Positions 42,701-51,798 of a DNA stretch of 64,000 bases are shown in pieces. Position 1 is the stretch's first letter, and each line of letters opens with the position of its first letter. This stretch comes from Mucilaginibacter achroorhodeus (lineage in GTDB: Bacteria > Bacteroidota > Bacteroidia > Sphingobacteriales > Sphingobacteriaceae). A model generated the notes under the pieces. That model was not told where the DNA came from, made no database searches, and saw nothing but the letters and a program-made list of their open reading frames with translations. Made by a program: the position numbers and the translations under genes. Location: the NCBI RefSeq assembly GCF_007846095.1, contig NZ_VOEI01000001.1:868001-932000 (forward strand). Direction: 5' to 3'.

Positions 42701-44251
42701 TTAGCCTAAATATTTTGCCACCCCATCCGCGCAGTTAACACCATCTATTGCTGCTGAAATGATACCTCCGGCGTAGCCCGCACCTTCGCCGCACGGGAAT
42801 AAACCGGCTACCTGTGGATGCTGATAAGTTTCCCTGTCGCGCGGTATTTTTACCGGTGATGATGTACGCGATTCTACCCCTACCAAGATGGCCTCGTTGG
42901 TGTAATAACCTTTCATTTTACGGCCAAATGAAGGCAGGGCTTTGCGTAAGCGCTCGCCGATCCAGCCGGGCAGCACGTCTTTTAATTCAACGCTTTTGCA
43001 GCCGGGCAGGTAGGAGTTATCGGGCAGGTCGCGAGAAAGCCTGCCTTCTACATAATCAACCATACGCTGGGCTGGTGCAACCAGGTTACCACCGCCGGCT
43101 TTAAAGGCTATACGTTCCACTTCCTGCTGAAAATTCAGCATGCGGAACGGATCATTCATATCGCCTTTAATATCTTCCATATTTATTTGCACCACCGTAC
43201 CGCTGTTGGCGTAAGGGTTGTTGCGTTTGGATGGGCTCCACCCATTTACTACTATCTCATCTACATCTGTAGAACATGGAGCAATGATACCGCCAGGGCA
43301 CATGCAGAATGAGAACACCCCGCGAGCATCTACCTGCTCTACCAGGCTATAATAAGATGGTGGCAGATCAGGCCCTCGGAACTCGCAATGGTACTGCGCA
43401 CGGTCTATGATCTCCTGCGGATGCTCGATACGGACACCCAGAGCAAATGGCTTGGCTTCTATTAGGATATTCTGTCGATGCAGCATCTCGAACACATCCC
43501 GCGCTGAGTGGCCGGTTGCCAGGATCACCGCATCAGCTAAAAGCTTTTCGCCATTGGCCAATTGCACCCCTTTTATCTTGCCAAACTCCACCATCAATGA
43601 GGTTACTTTGGCGTCAAATACCACTTCGCCGCCGGCATTCTGTATGCTCTCCCGCATAGCGGTGATTATTTGCGGCAGCTTGTTGGTACCTATATGTGGG
43701 CGGGCATCAACCAAAATATCTTCGGTTGCGCCGTGGGCCACAAAGGTTTCCAATACGCCTTTTACATCCCCGCGCTTGGTTGAGCGGGTGTAGAGTTTAC
43801 CATCAGAGTAGGTACCCGCACCACCCTCGCCAAAGCAATAGTTGGATTCAGGATTAACCAGGCCCTGTTTATTGATGTTTGCCAGATCTCGGCGGCGTTG
43901 CTTAACATCCTTGCCGCGCTCCAGCACAACAGGTTTCATGCCGTTATCAATGGCCTGCAGGGCAGCGAACAATCCCGCCGGGCCGGCACCTACGATGATG
44001 ACGCGTTTGGCGTCAGCAACGTTTTGATATTGATGGGTATAATGCTCGACTTTAAAAGGTTCATCTACAAAAACCTGTGCCTGCATGCGGTAAACCACCT
44101 TGCGGCCACGGGCATCAATAGAGCGCTTTACTACTCTTACACCGGTTATTCGTTTTTGCGGGATATTTAGAGCTGCGGATGCAAGCGTTTTTAAAACATT
44201 CTCATCATCCTGCTGCCCGGGCGGGCATACAATTTCTGCTTCTTTTATCAT
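42701..44251 (-). CDS. NAD(P)/FAD-dependent oxidoreductase
   Basis: The 516-residue flavoprotein has RVIIVGAGPAGLFAALQAIDNG (FAD-binding loop, about 88-109) with ERGKDVKQRRRD, ILATGHSARDVFEML, and GEGAGYAGGIISAAIDG near the C-terminus. It belongs to the group annotated as FAD-dependent protein, related to YtfP/HI0933-like and geranylgeranyl-reductase-like proteins. The N-terminal 80 residues form a small extra domain. The reaction is unknown. It is followed by the helicase gene 45 bases downstream on the same strand. Confidence 0.85.
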   Translation of the reverse strand: MIKEAEIVCPPGQQDDENVLKTLASAALNIPQKRITGVRVVKRSIDARGRKVVYRMQAQVFVDEPFKVEHYTHQYQNVADAKRVIIVGAGPAGLFAALQAIDNGMKPVVLERGKDVKQRRRDLANINKQGLVNPESNYCFGEGGAGTYSDGKLYTRSTKRGDVKGVLETFVAHGATEDILVDARPHIGTNKLPQIITAMRESIQNAGGEVVFDAKVTSLMVEFGKIKGVQLANGEKLLADAVILATGHSARDVFEMLHRQNILIEAKPFALGVRIEHPQEIIDRAQYHCEFRGPDLPPSYYSLVEQVDARGVFSFCMCPGGIIAPCSTDVDEIVVNGWSPSKRNNPYANSGTVVQINMEDIKGDMNDPFRMLNFQQEVERIAFKAGGGNLVAPAQRMVDYVEGRLSRDLPDNSYLPGCKSVELKDVLPGWIGERLRKALPSFGRKMKGYYTNEAILVGVESRTSSPVKIPRDRETYQHPQVAGLFPCGEGAGYAGGIISAAIDGVNCADGVAKYLG

Positions 44252-44253
44252 GA

Positions 44254-44291
44254 TACATTGCCGGGTTTTTATCCCGGATAATGCAAAGATA
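44254..44291 (-). promoter_or_regulatory. Promoter -7 element and leader hairpin of the FAD oxidoreductase gene
   Basis: On the minus strand TATCTTTG (44291-44284) is a perfect TAnnTTTG. Between it and the ATG at 44251 lies a stem of CCGGG/CCCGG (44261-44265 and 44273-44277) with some extra pairs. The predicted transcript would begin with this stem-loop. Confidence 0.5.
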
Positions 44292-44365
44292 AGGAAAATG
44301 GTTTAGCTGGACTCATGTGCCCTATTTGTTAAAATGAGGTCGGGCGTAAGCGTTCTGTTGGACAC

Positions 44366-45901
44366 TTATTTTTTCTTCTGCGCACGCTTAATCAAAAAAT
44401 CCAACGCTGCTGAATCTGCTAATGGCTTAGCAGCAGGCTGTTTGCCCAGGTACATGGTCTGCTTGTCTTGGATGGTGTAAACCGGCCATTTTGGAAGATT
44501 GCCATGGTTGGGGTTCCCTGTTTTTACAAAATTTACCCAGTAAGATGAAGCATCATCTGCCAGTTTTTTATCCACCGCTTCAAAAGGGCGATTCACAAAC
44601 TTGAGGTTATTAAAAATATAGGGTACTTCGGCCGTGTGGAAAGCACCGTACTTTTCAAATGCCGGAGTGGCAGGCATTCTGCGCGTAAACCGGTACAGAT
44701 AAATTTTGCGACTCTTTTTGGCCTGTACGTTGGCCCAGGTATAATTCTGAATCCCGAACGTCATATCGCGCGATATGTTGATCTGCGAGCGTTCTGCCTG
44801 TGCATCAGTACTGCCGGGGAACAGTTTTAAAAATTCGTCGGCATCACCGTCATATTGTTTCTTAGCATCTGTTTGATATGTTTCTGCATTCTTTAACTGG
44901 CCTATAAATGCATCGTCCTCATTCCATCCGGTAAGCAGGTTTACAGCATTTTCCTTGCCTGCTGCAAAAATTTCAGCAATGCTTTGCGGTAACACATAGC
45001 CGTCAATAATAGGCCTGCCACCAAATTGCTTTAACAATTCGCTGGTTGATAGTTTGCGCAGATCTGCTAATGATTTTGCGCCTAACTTCTCTGCAGTTTG
45101 TACGCCTGCCTGCTCAGCTTCTTTCAACGTAGCACCACTAAATGGTCCGGGTATAAAACTGGCACCACTCTCCGCAATGGCATTCCTGAACAAACCTTTG
45201 GCAAGAGGTGATGCCACCAGGCTGTTTACATTCATCGACCCCGCAGATTGGCCGGCAATGGTAACTTTCTCCGGGTCGCCCCCAAAGGCTGCTATGTTCC
45301 GCTTAACCCATTTTAAGGCAGCTATAAGATCCATCAGACCGTAATTTCCCGAAGCATGATTGGGTGATTCTTTGGTCAGCTCGGGGTGGGCAAAGAAACC
45401 TAATATCCCCACACGATAAGGGATGCTTACTACAATGATTCCTTTTTTGGCCAATGCCTCGCCATCATAAATAGGTGCATTGGTTCCCCCACTTACAAAG
45501 CCACCACCATAGATCCACACAAAAACAGCGCGTTTCTCTGCAGTTGATTTAGCGCCCGTCCAAACATTCAGATAAAGGCAATCCTCACTCAAAGGCTCAT
45601 CTTTTATCAGGAACTCCCGGGTGTAAACGCCAAACTCGTTGGGTTTAGCTTGCACAGGGCTTTTGGCAAAATCTGTACAGTCCTTAACACCCTGCCATGG
45701 CTTTAGCGGTTGAGGCGCTTTCCAGCGCAAATTGCCAACGGGCGGTGCTGCAAACGGAATACCTTTATAAATGCGAATGCTTTTATCAGCATTGGTTGCC
45801 CCGGATATTTTGCCCGCATCGGTCTTAATTACATCCGATGATTGCGCAGCGACATTTATGGCCGGTATTAAAGCTGTAAGCAGGATAAGCAGACTTTTCA
45901 T
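44366..45901 (-). CDS. Secreted type B carboxylesterase/lipase family protein
   Basis: The 511-residue esterase has a signal peptide (residues 1-19, ending NVAAQ) and the classical fold of type B carboxylesterases. It shows GIPFAAPPVGNLRWKAPQPL, EDCLYLNVW, the oxyanion segment YGGGFVSGG, the nucleophile Ser in IAGQSAGSMNV, an acidic residue in GWNEDDAF, and the catalytic His in GAFHTAEVPYIF. The substrate is unknown. It lies 70 bases downstream of the GH3 gene on the same strand; the two may be one operon for degrading acylated plant glycosides. Confidence 0.9.
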   Translation of the reverse strand: MKSLLILLTALIPAINVAAQSSDVIKTDAGKISGATNADKSIRIYKGIPFAAPPVGNLRWKAPQPLKPWQGVKDCTDFAKSPVQAKPNEFGVYTREFLIKDEPLSEDCLYLNVWTGAKSTAEKRAVFVWIYGGGFVSGGTNAPIYDGEALAKKGIIVVSIPYRVGILGFFAHPELTKESPNHASGNYGLMDLIAALKWVKRNIAAFGGDPEKVTIAGQSAGSMNVNSLVASPLAKGLFRNAIAESGASFIPGPFSGATLKEAEQAGVQTAEKLGAKSLADLRKLSTSELLKQFGGRPIIDGYVLPQSIAEIFAAGKENAVNLLTGWNEDDAFIGQLKNAETYQTDAKKQYDGDADEFLKLFPGSTDAQAERSQINISRDMTFGIQNYTWANVQAKKSRKIYLYRFTRRMPATPAFEKYGAFHTAEVPYIFNNLKFVNRPFEAVDKKLADDASSYWVNFVKTGNPNHGNLPKWPVYTIQDKQTMYLGKQPAAKPLADSAALDFLIKRAQKKK

Positions 45902-45971
45902 GGTTATTGTTTAGATTTCCCGCAAAGGCGCAAGTGCTGTTGAAGCGCCTCTGGGGGATGTGGAGATCAAT

Positions 45972-48302
45972 TTACGGTTTTACACCGGCTTTTGTATACT
46001 TAGCTGTGCGTGCATCTTTGATAACGCCTTTCCAGTTTAAGCCATAACCAAAATCGTAAAGGTGGCCTTCAGAGTCTTTGTAGCATTTCATATCCAATGG
46101 CACATCCTCAAACTGTGCTTCAACGGTTTGCATATCCAGTGGCATTTGCAACGGTAACAGGGCAGATGGTTCAGCTTTTCCGGTAAGGATATCCAGGCTC
46201 GCCTGGCCTTGCACCCCAAAGTCCACAATGATGGCGCTGGCATTTTTCTCAAATTCGCCAAAAACCATCGGGTTGTTCATGTTTACAGATACGATAACCG
46301 GTTTGCCTTTCATTTTTACATAGGTATCGTTAACAATAGCCAGGTCGGTAACGTTGGTTGATATTTCTGATTTACCCTTGTAACTGCGGTTAGTTGTTTT
46401 TTCTAACGGATCGCCGCCGGCAATGCTGGTTGCCCTTGCGTTATCTGCTGTATACTTGCCATATTGTAAAGAGATAGGCAGGTAGCCATTGCCGCCGCTT
46501 TTTGCATCATCTTCGTTGTATCCACCATGGCCAATAGGGCTGGCAACAAATACCAAAGCATAGTCTGCCTCATCAGGATTTTCGGTCACCTTAAAGTACT
46601 TCTTAACGATATCCATGTTAACCGGGTATTCCAATTTCTCAGGGTATGGCATCCCCAGGAAATTTTTGCCTGCAGGTGTGAATTTTTTTGGTACATAAAC
46701 GGTTTTGCCAATTTGTAGAGGCAACACCCCGCCTTTGTTCTTCAGCATCACAATTGATTTAAGCTGGGCCTGATAACCTGCATCCATAAATTCAGGCTTG
46801 CCAACAGTTTGTTTGGTTTGTTCAGGGTCAAGGTATGGATTTTCAAACAGACCGGTTCTGAAGCTGCCGCGAAGCAAACGCACTGCTGATTGCTCAAAAC
46901 GCTCGCGCATCCATTTTTCGCCATGTTCCTTAACGCCCATTTTGTAGGCATCAAGTACAGGTGCCATATCGTTGTTGCCGCCAAACTGGTCAACACCGGC
47001 CATTAATATTTTATAATGGCGTTCGGCTAAACTCGCCTTTTCCATTCCCCATGATTTACCTGACAAAAAGCTATTGATCACCGTTTCATCACCGGTAACC
47101 AGCCAGTCGGTACAAACTACGCCATCGTAATGGTATTTGTTACGCAACAGATCGGTGATGATGTATTTATTATAGTTGTTAGCCACGTTCTCGTGGTTCT
47201 TGGTATCCTGGTTAAAGCTGATGGTATAGTAGGGCATTACCGCAGCTGCCATCCCTGTTTTTCCGGCAAGTTTAAATGCGCCTTCTGTAAAAGGTATCAT
47301 GTGCTGCTTAAAGTTGTTGCCCGGATAAACTGCATACTTCCCAAAGCCATAATGCGCATCGCGGCCTCCTTCGCCTGCACCGCCGCCTGGCCAGTGTTTA
47401 ACCATGGCGTTAACACTATTGTAACCCCAGCCGCCCTTAATTTCTTTGTCACCTATCGAGGTTTGAAAACCATCAATGTATGCCCGGGCCATATCGGCAG
47501 CCAGCCAAGGGTTCTCACCAAAGGTTCCGCTAACGCGGTTCCATCGCGGGTCGCTGGCCATATCCACTTGCGGCGACAAGGCAGTGGCAATACCCAAAGC
47601 GCGGTACTCCTGTGCCGCAATGTGGCCAAAGTTTTGGGTAACGGTTGGGTCAAACGTTGCAGCAAGGCCTAAGGAGCCCGGCCACATGGAGATTGCCCCA
47701 CCTGCGCCACCATTATATTCTGCTGTGGCAATTGTTCCGTTACGCGGATCTGAGCTGTTATTGGCAGGTATACCAAAACCAATGCCTTCTACAAAAGCCT
47801 GTACGTTATTGCTCCATTTGGCAGCAACCTCGGGGCTTTGTACCGATGTTATCAGCACGTGGCGCACGTTATCTTCTTTTAAAAATTTGCGCTGCTGGTC
47901 TGAGAGGTCAAAAGGGTTTGCGCCGCTTTCACTGAAAGGTTTGCCGTTGTATGTGCCGGCAAAAGGGCCAACCGGAATGGTTGGTATCATTTGATGGCGG
48001 CTGTAAAGCATTAACCCCGCTATTTGCTCTACGCTAAGTTTACTTGCCAGGTCTTTGGCGCGCTCATCAACCGGCAGGCGCCAGTCTTCATACTTATCCA
48101 GCTTACCATTCTTATTCAGGTCTTTAAAGGCCAATCCATCAACCATAATAATTTTAACGCCTGAAGTGGTGGAATAGCCCAGCGTTTGGCCCCCGGGGTT
48201 TGATACGAGAGCGATATCGCCACGTTTAGTTTCCGACCATTTATTTTGCGCAGAAGCAATGGCAGGCAGCAATGCGAGCAGCAGCAGGTAATTTTTTTTC
48301 AT
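45972..48302 (-). CDS. Glycoside hydrolase family 3 protein
   Basis: The 776-residue exported enzyme has a signal peptide (ending AIASAQ) and the three GH3 parts. The N-terminal barrel has MASDPRWNRVSGTFGENPWLAADM and the nucleophile Asp in VVCTDW. The C-terminal domain has YALVFVASPIGHGGYNEDD and VNMNNPMVFGEF. GH3 enzymes include beta-glucosidases and beta-xylosidases; the substrate cannot be fixed here. An unusual early segment (GVKIIMVDGLAFKDLNKNGKLDKYEDW) resembles a calcium-binding loop, DxNxDGxxD-like, near residue 60. Confidence 0.9.
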   Translation of the reverse strand: MKKNYLLLLALLPAIASAQNKWSETKRGDIALVSNPGGQTLGYSTTSGVKIIMVDGLAFKDLNKNGKLDKYEDWRLPVDERAKDLASKLSVEQIAGLMLYSRHQMIPTIPVGPFAGTYNGKPFSESGANPFDLSDQQRKFLKEDNVRHVLITSVQSPEVAAKWSNNVQAFVEGIGFGIPANNSSDPRNGTIATAEYNGGAGGAISMWPGSLGLAATFDPTVTQNFGHIAAQEYRALGIATALSPQVDMASDPRWNRVSGTFGENPWLAADMARAYIDGFQTSIGDKEIKGGWGYNSVNAMVKHWPGGGAGEGGRDAHYGFGKYAVYPGNNFKQHMIPFTEGAFKLAGKTGMAAAVMPYYTISFNQDTKNHENVANNYNKYIITDLLRNKYHYDGVVCTDWLVTGDETVINSFLSGKSWGMEKASLAERHYKILMAGVDQFGGNNDMAPVLDAYKMGVKEHGEKWMRERFEQSAVRLLRGSFRTGLFENPYLDPEQTKQTVGKPEFMDAGYQAQLKSIVMLKNKGGVLPLQIGKTVYVPKKFTPAGKNFLGMPYPEKLEYPVNMDIVKKYFKVTENPDEADYALVFVASPIGHGGYNEDDAKSGGNGYLPISLQYGKYTADNARATSIAGGDPLEKTTNRSYKGKSEISTNVTDLAIVNDTYVKMKGKPVIVSVNMNNPMVFGEFEKNASAIIVDFGVQGQASLDILTGKAEPSALLPLQMPLDMQTVEAQFEDVPLDMKCYKDSEGHLYDFGYGLNWKGVIKDARTAKYTKAGVKP

Positions 48303-48357
48303 AAAGAATAGCAGCTTATGGTAAGCGGTACAGGTTTATTGGTTATCAGACCTTTAT

Positions 48358-48409
48358 ATTGTGTCTGTTGTACACAATGCTAAATATTATATTTGATACT
48401 TGCAAGTAT
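48358..48409 (+). promoter_or_regulatory. Heme oxygenase promoter with two inverted repeats
   Basis: The -7 element TATATTTG (48388-48395) has TTG 17 bases upstream (48368-48370). One inverted repeat, ATTGTGT/ACACAAT (48358-48364, 48372-48378), spans the upstream part. A perfect 14-base palindrome ATACTTGCAAGTAT (48396-48409) follows directly, at the predicted transcription start. Both are candidate operators; the upstream one could also serve the divergent GH3 gene. Confidence 0.5.
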
Positions 48410-48444
48410 TCATTATTTTTACCCTGCTATCAATTTTGAATAAC

Positions 48445-49017
48445 ATGCTATCAGAAAAGCTGAAAGAAGAAACTAAACAAAACCACCAGATATTAGAAAA
48501 GGCATTAGTTGGGAATCTCAAATCTATCCGAAACAAGGATGGATATATCAATCTGTTAAAGATGTTCTATGGCTATTTTGGCGGATTGGAAAAAAGTATT
48601 GAACAGCATGTCGACTCAAACCTGTTGCCGGATAATGATGAGCGCAGGAAGATTGCGTTTATTGCCAACGATATTGAAGCCTTGGGCGGACAGGTGCCTG
48701 CAAAGGCTGAGGGTAATGATCTGCCACGTATTGAAACCCATTTGGAAGCGTTAGGGGCATTATATGTAATTGAGGGTTCTACCTTAGGCGGAAAGATCAT
48801 CAGCAAAATGATGGAACAGCAATTAGGCCTTAACGGTATCGGTTTAAGCTTTTTCTCGGGCTACGGCGACCGCACCGAGGAGATGTGGAACATTTTTAAA
48901 GAAAAAATGGACGCCCAGGCAGAAAACCCCGAACAGGAGGCCGTTATTATAGCAGCAGCTAATGAAACCTTCTTAAAATTTGGCGATTGGTTTAACAAGC
49001 AGCAGGCAGCAGCTTAG
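48445..49017 (+). CDS. Biliverdin-producing heme oxygenase
   Basis: The 190-residue enzyme opens heme to biliverdin. KEETKQNHQILEKAL contains the axial His, and LYVIEGSTLGGKII is the distal helix signature of bacteriophytochrome-associated heme oxygenases. ATG 48445 fits the family; the frame extends upstream to 48400 through promoter sequence. It is convergent with a bacteriophytochrome gene, with stop codons interlocked at 49014-49017. Biliverdin is the chromophore that kinase needs, so a functional link is very likely. Confidence 0.9.
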   Translation: MLSEKLKEETKQNHQILEKALVGNLKSIRNKDGYINLLKMFYGYFGGLEKSIEQHVDSNLLPDNDERRKIAFIANDIEALGGQVPAKAEGNDLPRIETHLEALGALYVIEGSTLGGKIISKMMEQQLGLNGIGLSFFSGYGDRTEEMWNIFKEKMDAQAENPEQEAVIIAAANETFLKFGDWFNKQQAAA

Positions 49018-51233
49018 TCGTTCGCCATTTTGTTGAAGGCTATGTAAAACGTGCTTCCTTCTCCAAGCTCACTATCTGCCCAAATTTTGCCGCGGTGTTT
49101 TTCTACTATACGCTTTACAATAGCTAAACCAACACCGGTGCCTTCTATGTCGCCTACGTTATCCATGCGGTTAAACAGTTCAAATATGCGTGGCAGATGC
49201 TTGATATCGATACCGAGGCCATTATCAGTAATAGCGTAAATTATTTCACGTTCGTTCTCCGTAGCATCAATAACAACCTTTTGTTTTTCTGATTTTTTGG
49301 AGTATTTGATAGCATTACTGATCACATTGGCAAACACCTGCGATATCATTACCGGGTCGCCGGTTATCGGTGGAGCGTTTTTAATGGTCACTACAGACGG
49401 GGCTACCTCATAAACGGTTGCAAGCTCCCTTACCTGGTCTTCTATCATGCTTTTTGCATCTATTTCACTGAAAATCAGATCTGAACGACCTATACGCGAA
49501 TAATCAAGCACTTCTGCTATCATGTTATTCATCTTATCGGCACCTGCATTTATTCGCTCCAGGGCCCTTGTAGCTTGTGGTGTAAGGGTTTTATCGCGAA
49601 GCAGTATCTGCGCGTAGCTTTTAACAGCCGTGAGCGGATTTTTAAGATCGTGCGAAATGGTATAGCTAAAAGTATCCAACTCTTCGTAAGCCTGTTTTAA
49701 ACGCTCGTTAAGCAAGCGTATAGCGCCGGCTTTTTGATTGAGGGCGTAAGCCAGTTCGCTGCGTAAACGTATTACAGATTTAACCTCTTCATTACTCCAC
49801 GGTACGGAGGTAGCAGAAACCGTTTCGGACCATTCTTCAAAAGAATTGCGTGGCGATAACGTACGATTGCCGTTGGCGTCAACTTCAACCGGTTTATCCG
49901 GATTACCAGCCCATTTTATCGTTTTAAGTTGCTCAGGCTTAAACCATATCACATACTCGTCTAACTCTCGCGACAGCGTATAGACCATTACGCCTGATGC
50001 AACATCTTTAAATTCGTTTGCCGGCGGATAAACGCCCGGTAGTTTAGTGGTGTAAAACAACGAATCTATGATGTTTGCCTTTACCCAGCCTATCAATCCT
50101 TTAAGTTGCTCGTCATTAGGTGTTTGACCTAATTTGATCAGGTTGCCTTCCAGCATAAGTACAGCACCGCTTGCATCTGTAGCATCAAGTAATGTAACGT
50201 CATTAGCGGTTAAAGCAAACTCTATGCTATCATCCTTCAGCATTAAGCGGCTTAGCTGGTCAACGGCGCTTTTATAGCGCTCCATTACCATTTGGTTCTC
50301 TTCATCCTGCCTAAATTCAAGGGCCGATGATAGTATCTGACCAATAAGCTTAGCTGCTTCGCGCGAGCGGAAATCAATAAAACGCGGTGTATAGTTATGG
50401 CAGGCAATAAGCCCCCAAAGTTCTTGCTTGTAAAGTAAAGATATACTGAAGCTTGAGGCCACACCCATGTTTTTTAAATATTGAATATGGATGGGCGATA
50501 CCGCCCTAAGCTGCGAGTTAGTAAGATCTAATGAAGCAGCGGTATCATCTGCCGAGGTAAGAATAGCGCTTGGCAATTCATTAACATCAACAATAATGCG
50601 GGTAAGGTTTTTTTTGTACAGCTCACGCGCTTGTTTAGGAATGTCAGATGCCGGGTAATGCAAGCCCAGCCATGATTCCAGGTCATCATTCTTTGATTCT
50701 GAAATTACTTCCCCATGCCCGTCATCTGCAAAACGGTAAACCATTACCCTGTCGTAACCGATCACGTTTCTTACCTGTGCCGCGCTGTTGTTAAGCAGGT
50801 TTTGCAGGTTTTTATCGGCCAGCATTTCGGAGATGGAACGACCTATAGTGCGTTGTACATCAGTGCTGTTATCAGAGCGTGCCGGTTCAAATTCCAACAG
50901 GTAGTTGTCTCCACTTTCAGATATGATCAGGTGAAAAGCGTTGCCGCGTATGTCAGTATTGAAAGGGTTCGTTTGTTCAAAGCCGTTTGTTTTGCCAAAA
51001 GTTATCAGCTGAAGAATGAAGTCAGGCGGTTCATTCTTACCTATCAAAGGCTGTATAGATGCAATGTTCTGCCCTAATAAATTGGGCGGCAGATCCGGCA
51101 GGAAACTCTTAATATTTTCACTATGATAAGTGATCTCGCCGCTACGGTCAATAGCGATCAAAAAACCATGAGATTGGATACTTCCCGGAATGTGTATAGG
51201 TTCTCTATCGCAGTTGGTTAGATCAATAGTCAC
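49014..51233 (-). CDS. Bacteriophytochrome histidine kinase
   Basis: The 739-residue red-light receptor has the order PAS (about 8-110), GAF (about 140-305), PHY (about 320-495), HisKA and HATPase. The biliverdin-binding Cys8 sits in TNCDREPIHIPGSIQSHG. YPASDIPKQARELY is the chromophore pocket motif. His528 in ISHDLKNPL is the phosphoacceptor, and DNGLGI and GTGVGLAIVKRI are the ATP boxes. No response regulator lies next to it. The chromophore gene is on the opposite strand, end to end. Confidence 0.94.
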   Translation of the reverse strand: MTIDLTNCDREPIHIPGSIQSHGFLIAIDRSGEITYHSENIKSFLPDLPPNLLGQNIASIQPLIGKNEPPDFILQLITFGKTNGFEQTNPFNTDIRGNAFHLIISESGDNYLLEFEPARSDNSTDVQRTIGRSISEMLADKNLQNLLNNSAAQVRNVIGYDRVMVYRFADDGHGEVISESKNDDLESWLGLHYPASDIPKQARELYKKNLTRIIVDVNELPSAILTSADDTAASLDLTNSQLRAVSPIHIQYLKNMGVASSFSISLLYKQELWGLIACHNYTPRFIDFRSREAAKLIGQILSSALEFRQDEENQMVMERYKSAVDQLSRLMLKDDSIEFALTANDVTLLDATDASGAVLMLEGNLIKLGQTPNDEQLKGLIGWVKANIIDSLFYTTKLPGVYPPANEFKDVASGVMVYTLSRELDEYVIWFKPEQLKTIKWAGNPDKPVEVDANGNRTLSPRNSFEEWSETVSATSVPWSNEEVKSVIRLRSELAYALNQKAGAIRLLNERLKQAYEELDTFSYTISHDLKNPLTAVKSYAQILLRDKTLTPQATRALERINAGADKMNNMIAEVLDYSRIGRSDLIFSEIDAKSMIEDQVRELATVYEVAPSVVTIKNAPPITGDPVMISQVFANVISNAIKYSKKSEKQKVVIDATENEREIIYAITDNGLGIDIKHLPRIFELFNRMDNVGDIEGTGVGLAIVKRIVEKHRGKIWADSELGEGSTFYIAFNKMAND

Positions 51234-51399
51234 AGGGCGGTTTGTTTTCTGAGTAAAATTTTAAACAAATATGAAAAAATTATTGACCGAAACAAGTAGT
51301 CTGCAATTTTTTTGACATATACGTATTTTACGCATTTGACGGATTTTTGTTTTAAATTAGGGAAGCGTAGACCCAGATCAACACCATAATAACAGCGTA

Positions 51400-51798
51400 A
51401 TGATGCAGAAACCAGCGTCAACAGATGCATACATTAAAAGCTTTGGAGAAGATATCCAGCAACTTTTGAACACGATGCGAGAAACCATTAAGCAGGCTGC
51501 CCCTCAAGCGCAGGAAACTATAAGTTATGGTATGCCGGCTTACAAACAGCATAGCGTGCTGGTTTATTTTGCTGCGCAAAGCAAGCATATTGGCTTTTAT
51601 CCCGGCGCTAAAGCCATAGAGGTATTCGCTGCTGATTTAGATAGTTTTGATACATCTAAAGGAACTATCCGTTTTCCGTTTGATAAGCCATTGCCGTTGG
51701 ATCTCGTTGAAAGGATAACAAAGTTTCGCATCAAAGAAGACCAGGAGCTTTTCGAAGCGAAGCAGGCTAAAGAGAAAGCGAAGAAGAATAGCGACTAA
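51400..51798 (+). CDS. DUF1801 family protein (YdhG/CyaY-like)
   Basis: The 132-residue protein has the family pattern DAYIKSFGEDIQQLLNTMRETIKQAAPQAQETISYGMPAYKQ, then LVYFAAQSKHIGFYPG and GTIRFPFDKPLPLDLVERI. Members are called iron chaperone-like or YdhG; the role is not established. A second ATG at 51403 is possible. The gene is divergent from the phytochrome gene and its stop interlocks with that of GH42. Confidence 0.87.
   Translation: MMQKPASTDAYIKSFGEDIQQLLNTMRETIKQAAPQAQETISYGMPAYKQHSVLVYFAAQSKHIGFYPGAKAIEVFAADLDSFDTSKGTIRFPFDKPLPLDLVERITKFRIKEDQELFEAKQAKEKAKKNSD

Noticed and set aside
43407-43793. 128-residue plus-strand frame opposite the FAD oxidoreductase
   Set aside because: Shadow of a conserved gene; composition typical of antisense frames.
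47130-47672. 180-residue plus-strand frame opposite the GH3 gene
   Set aside because: It lies wholly inside a well-supported gene and shows no recognisable domain.
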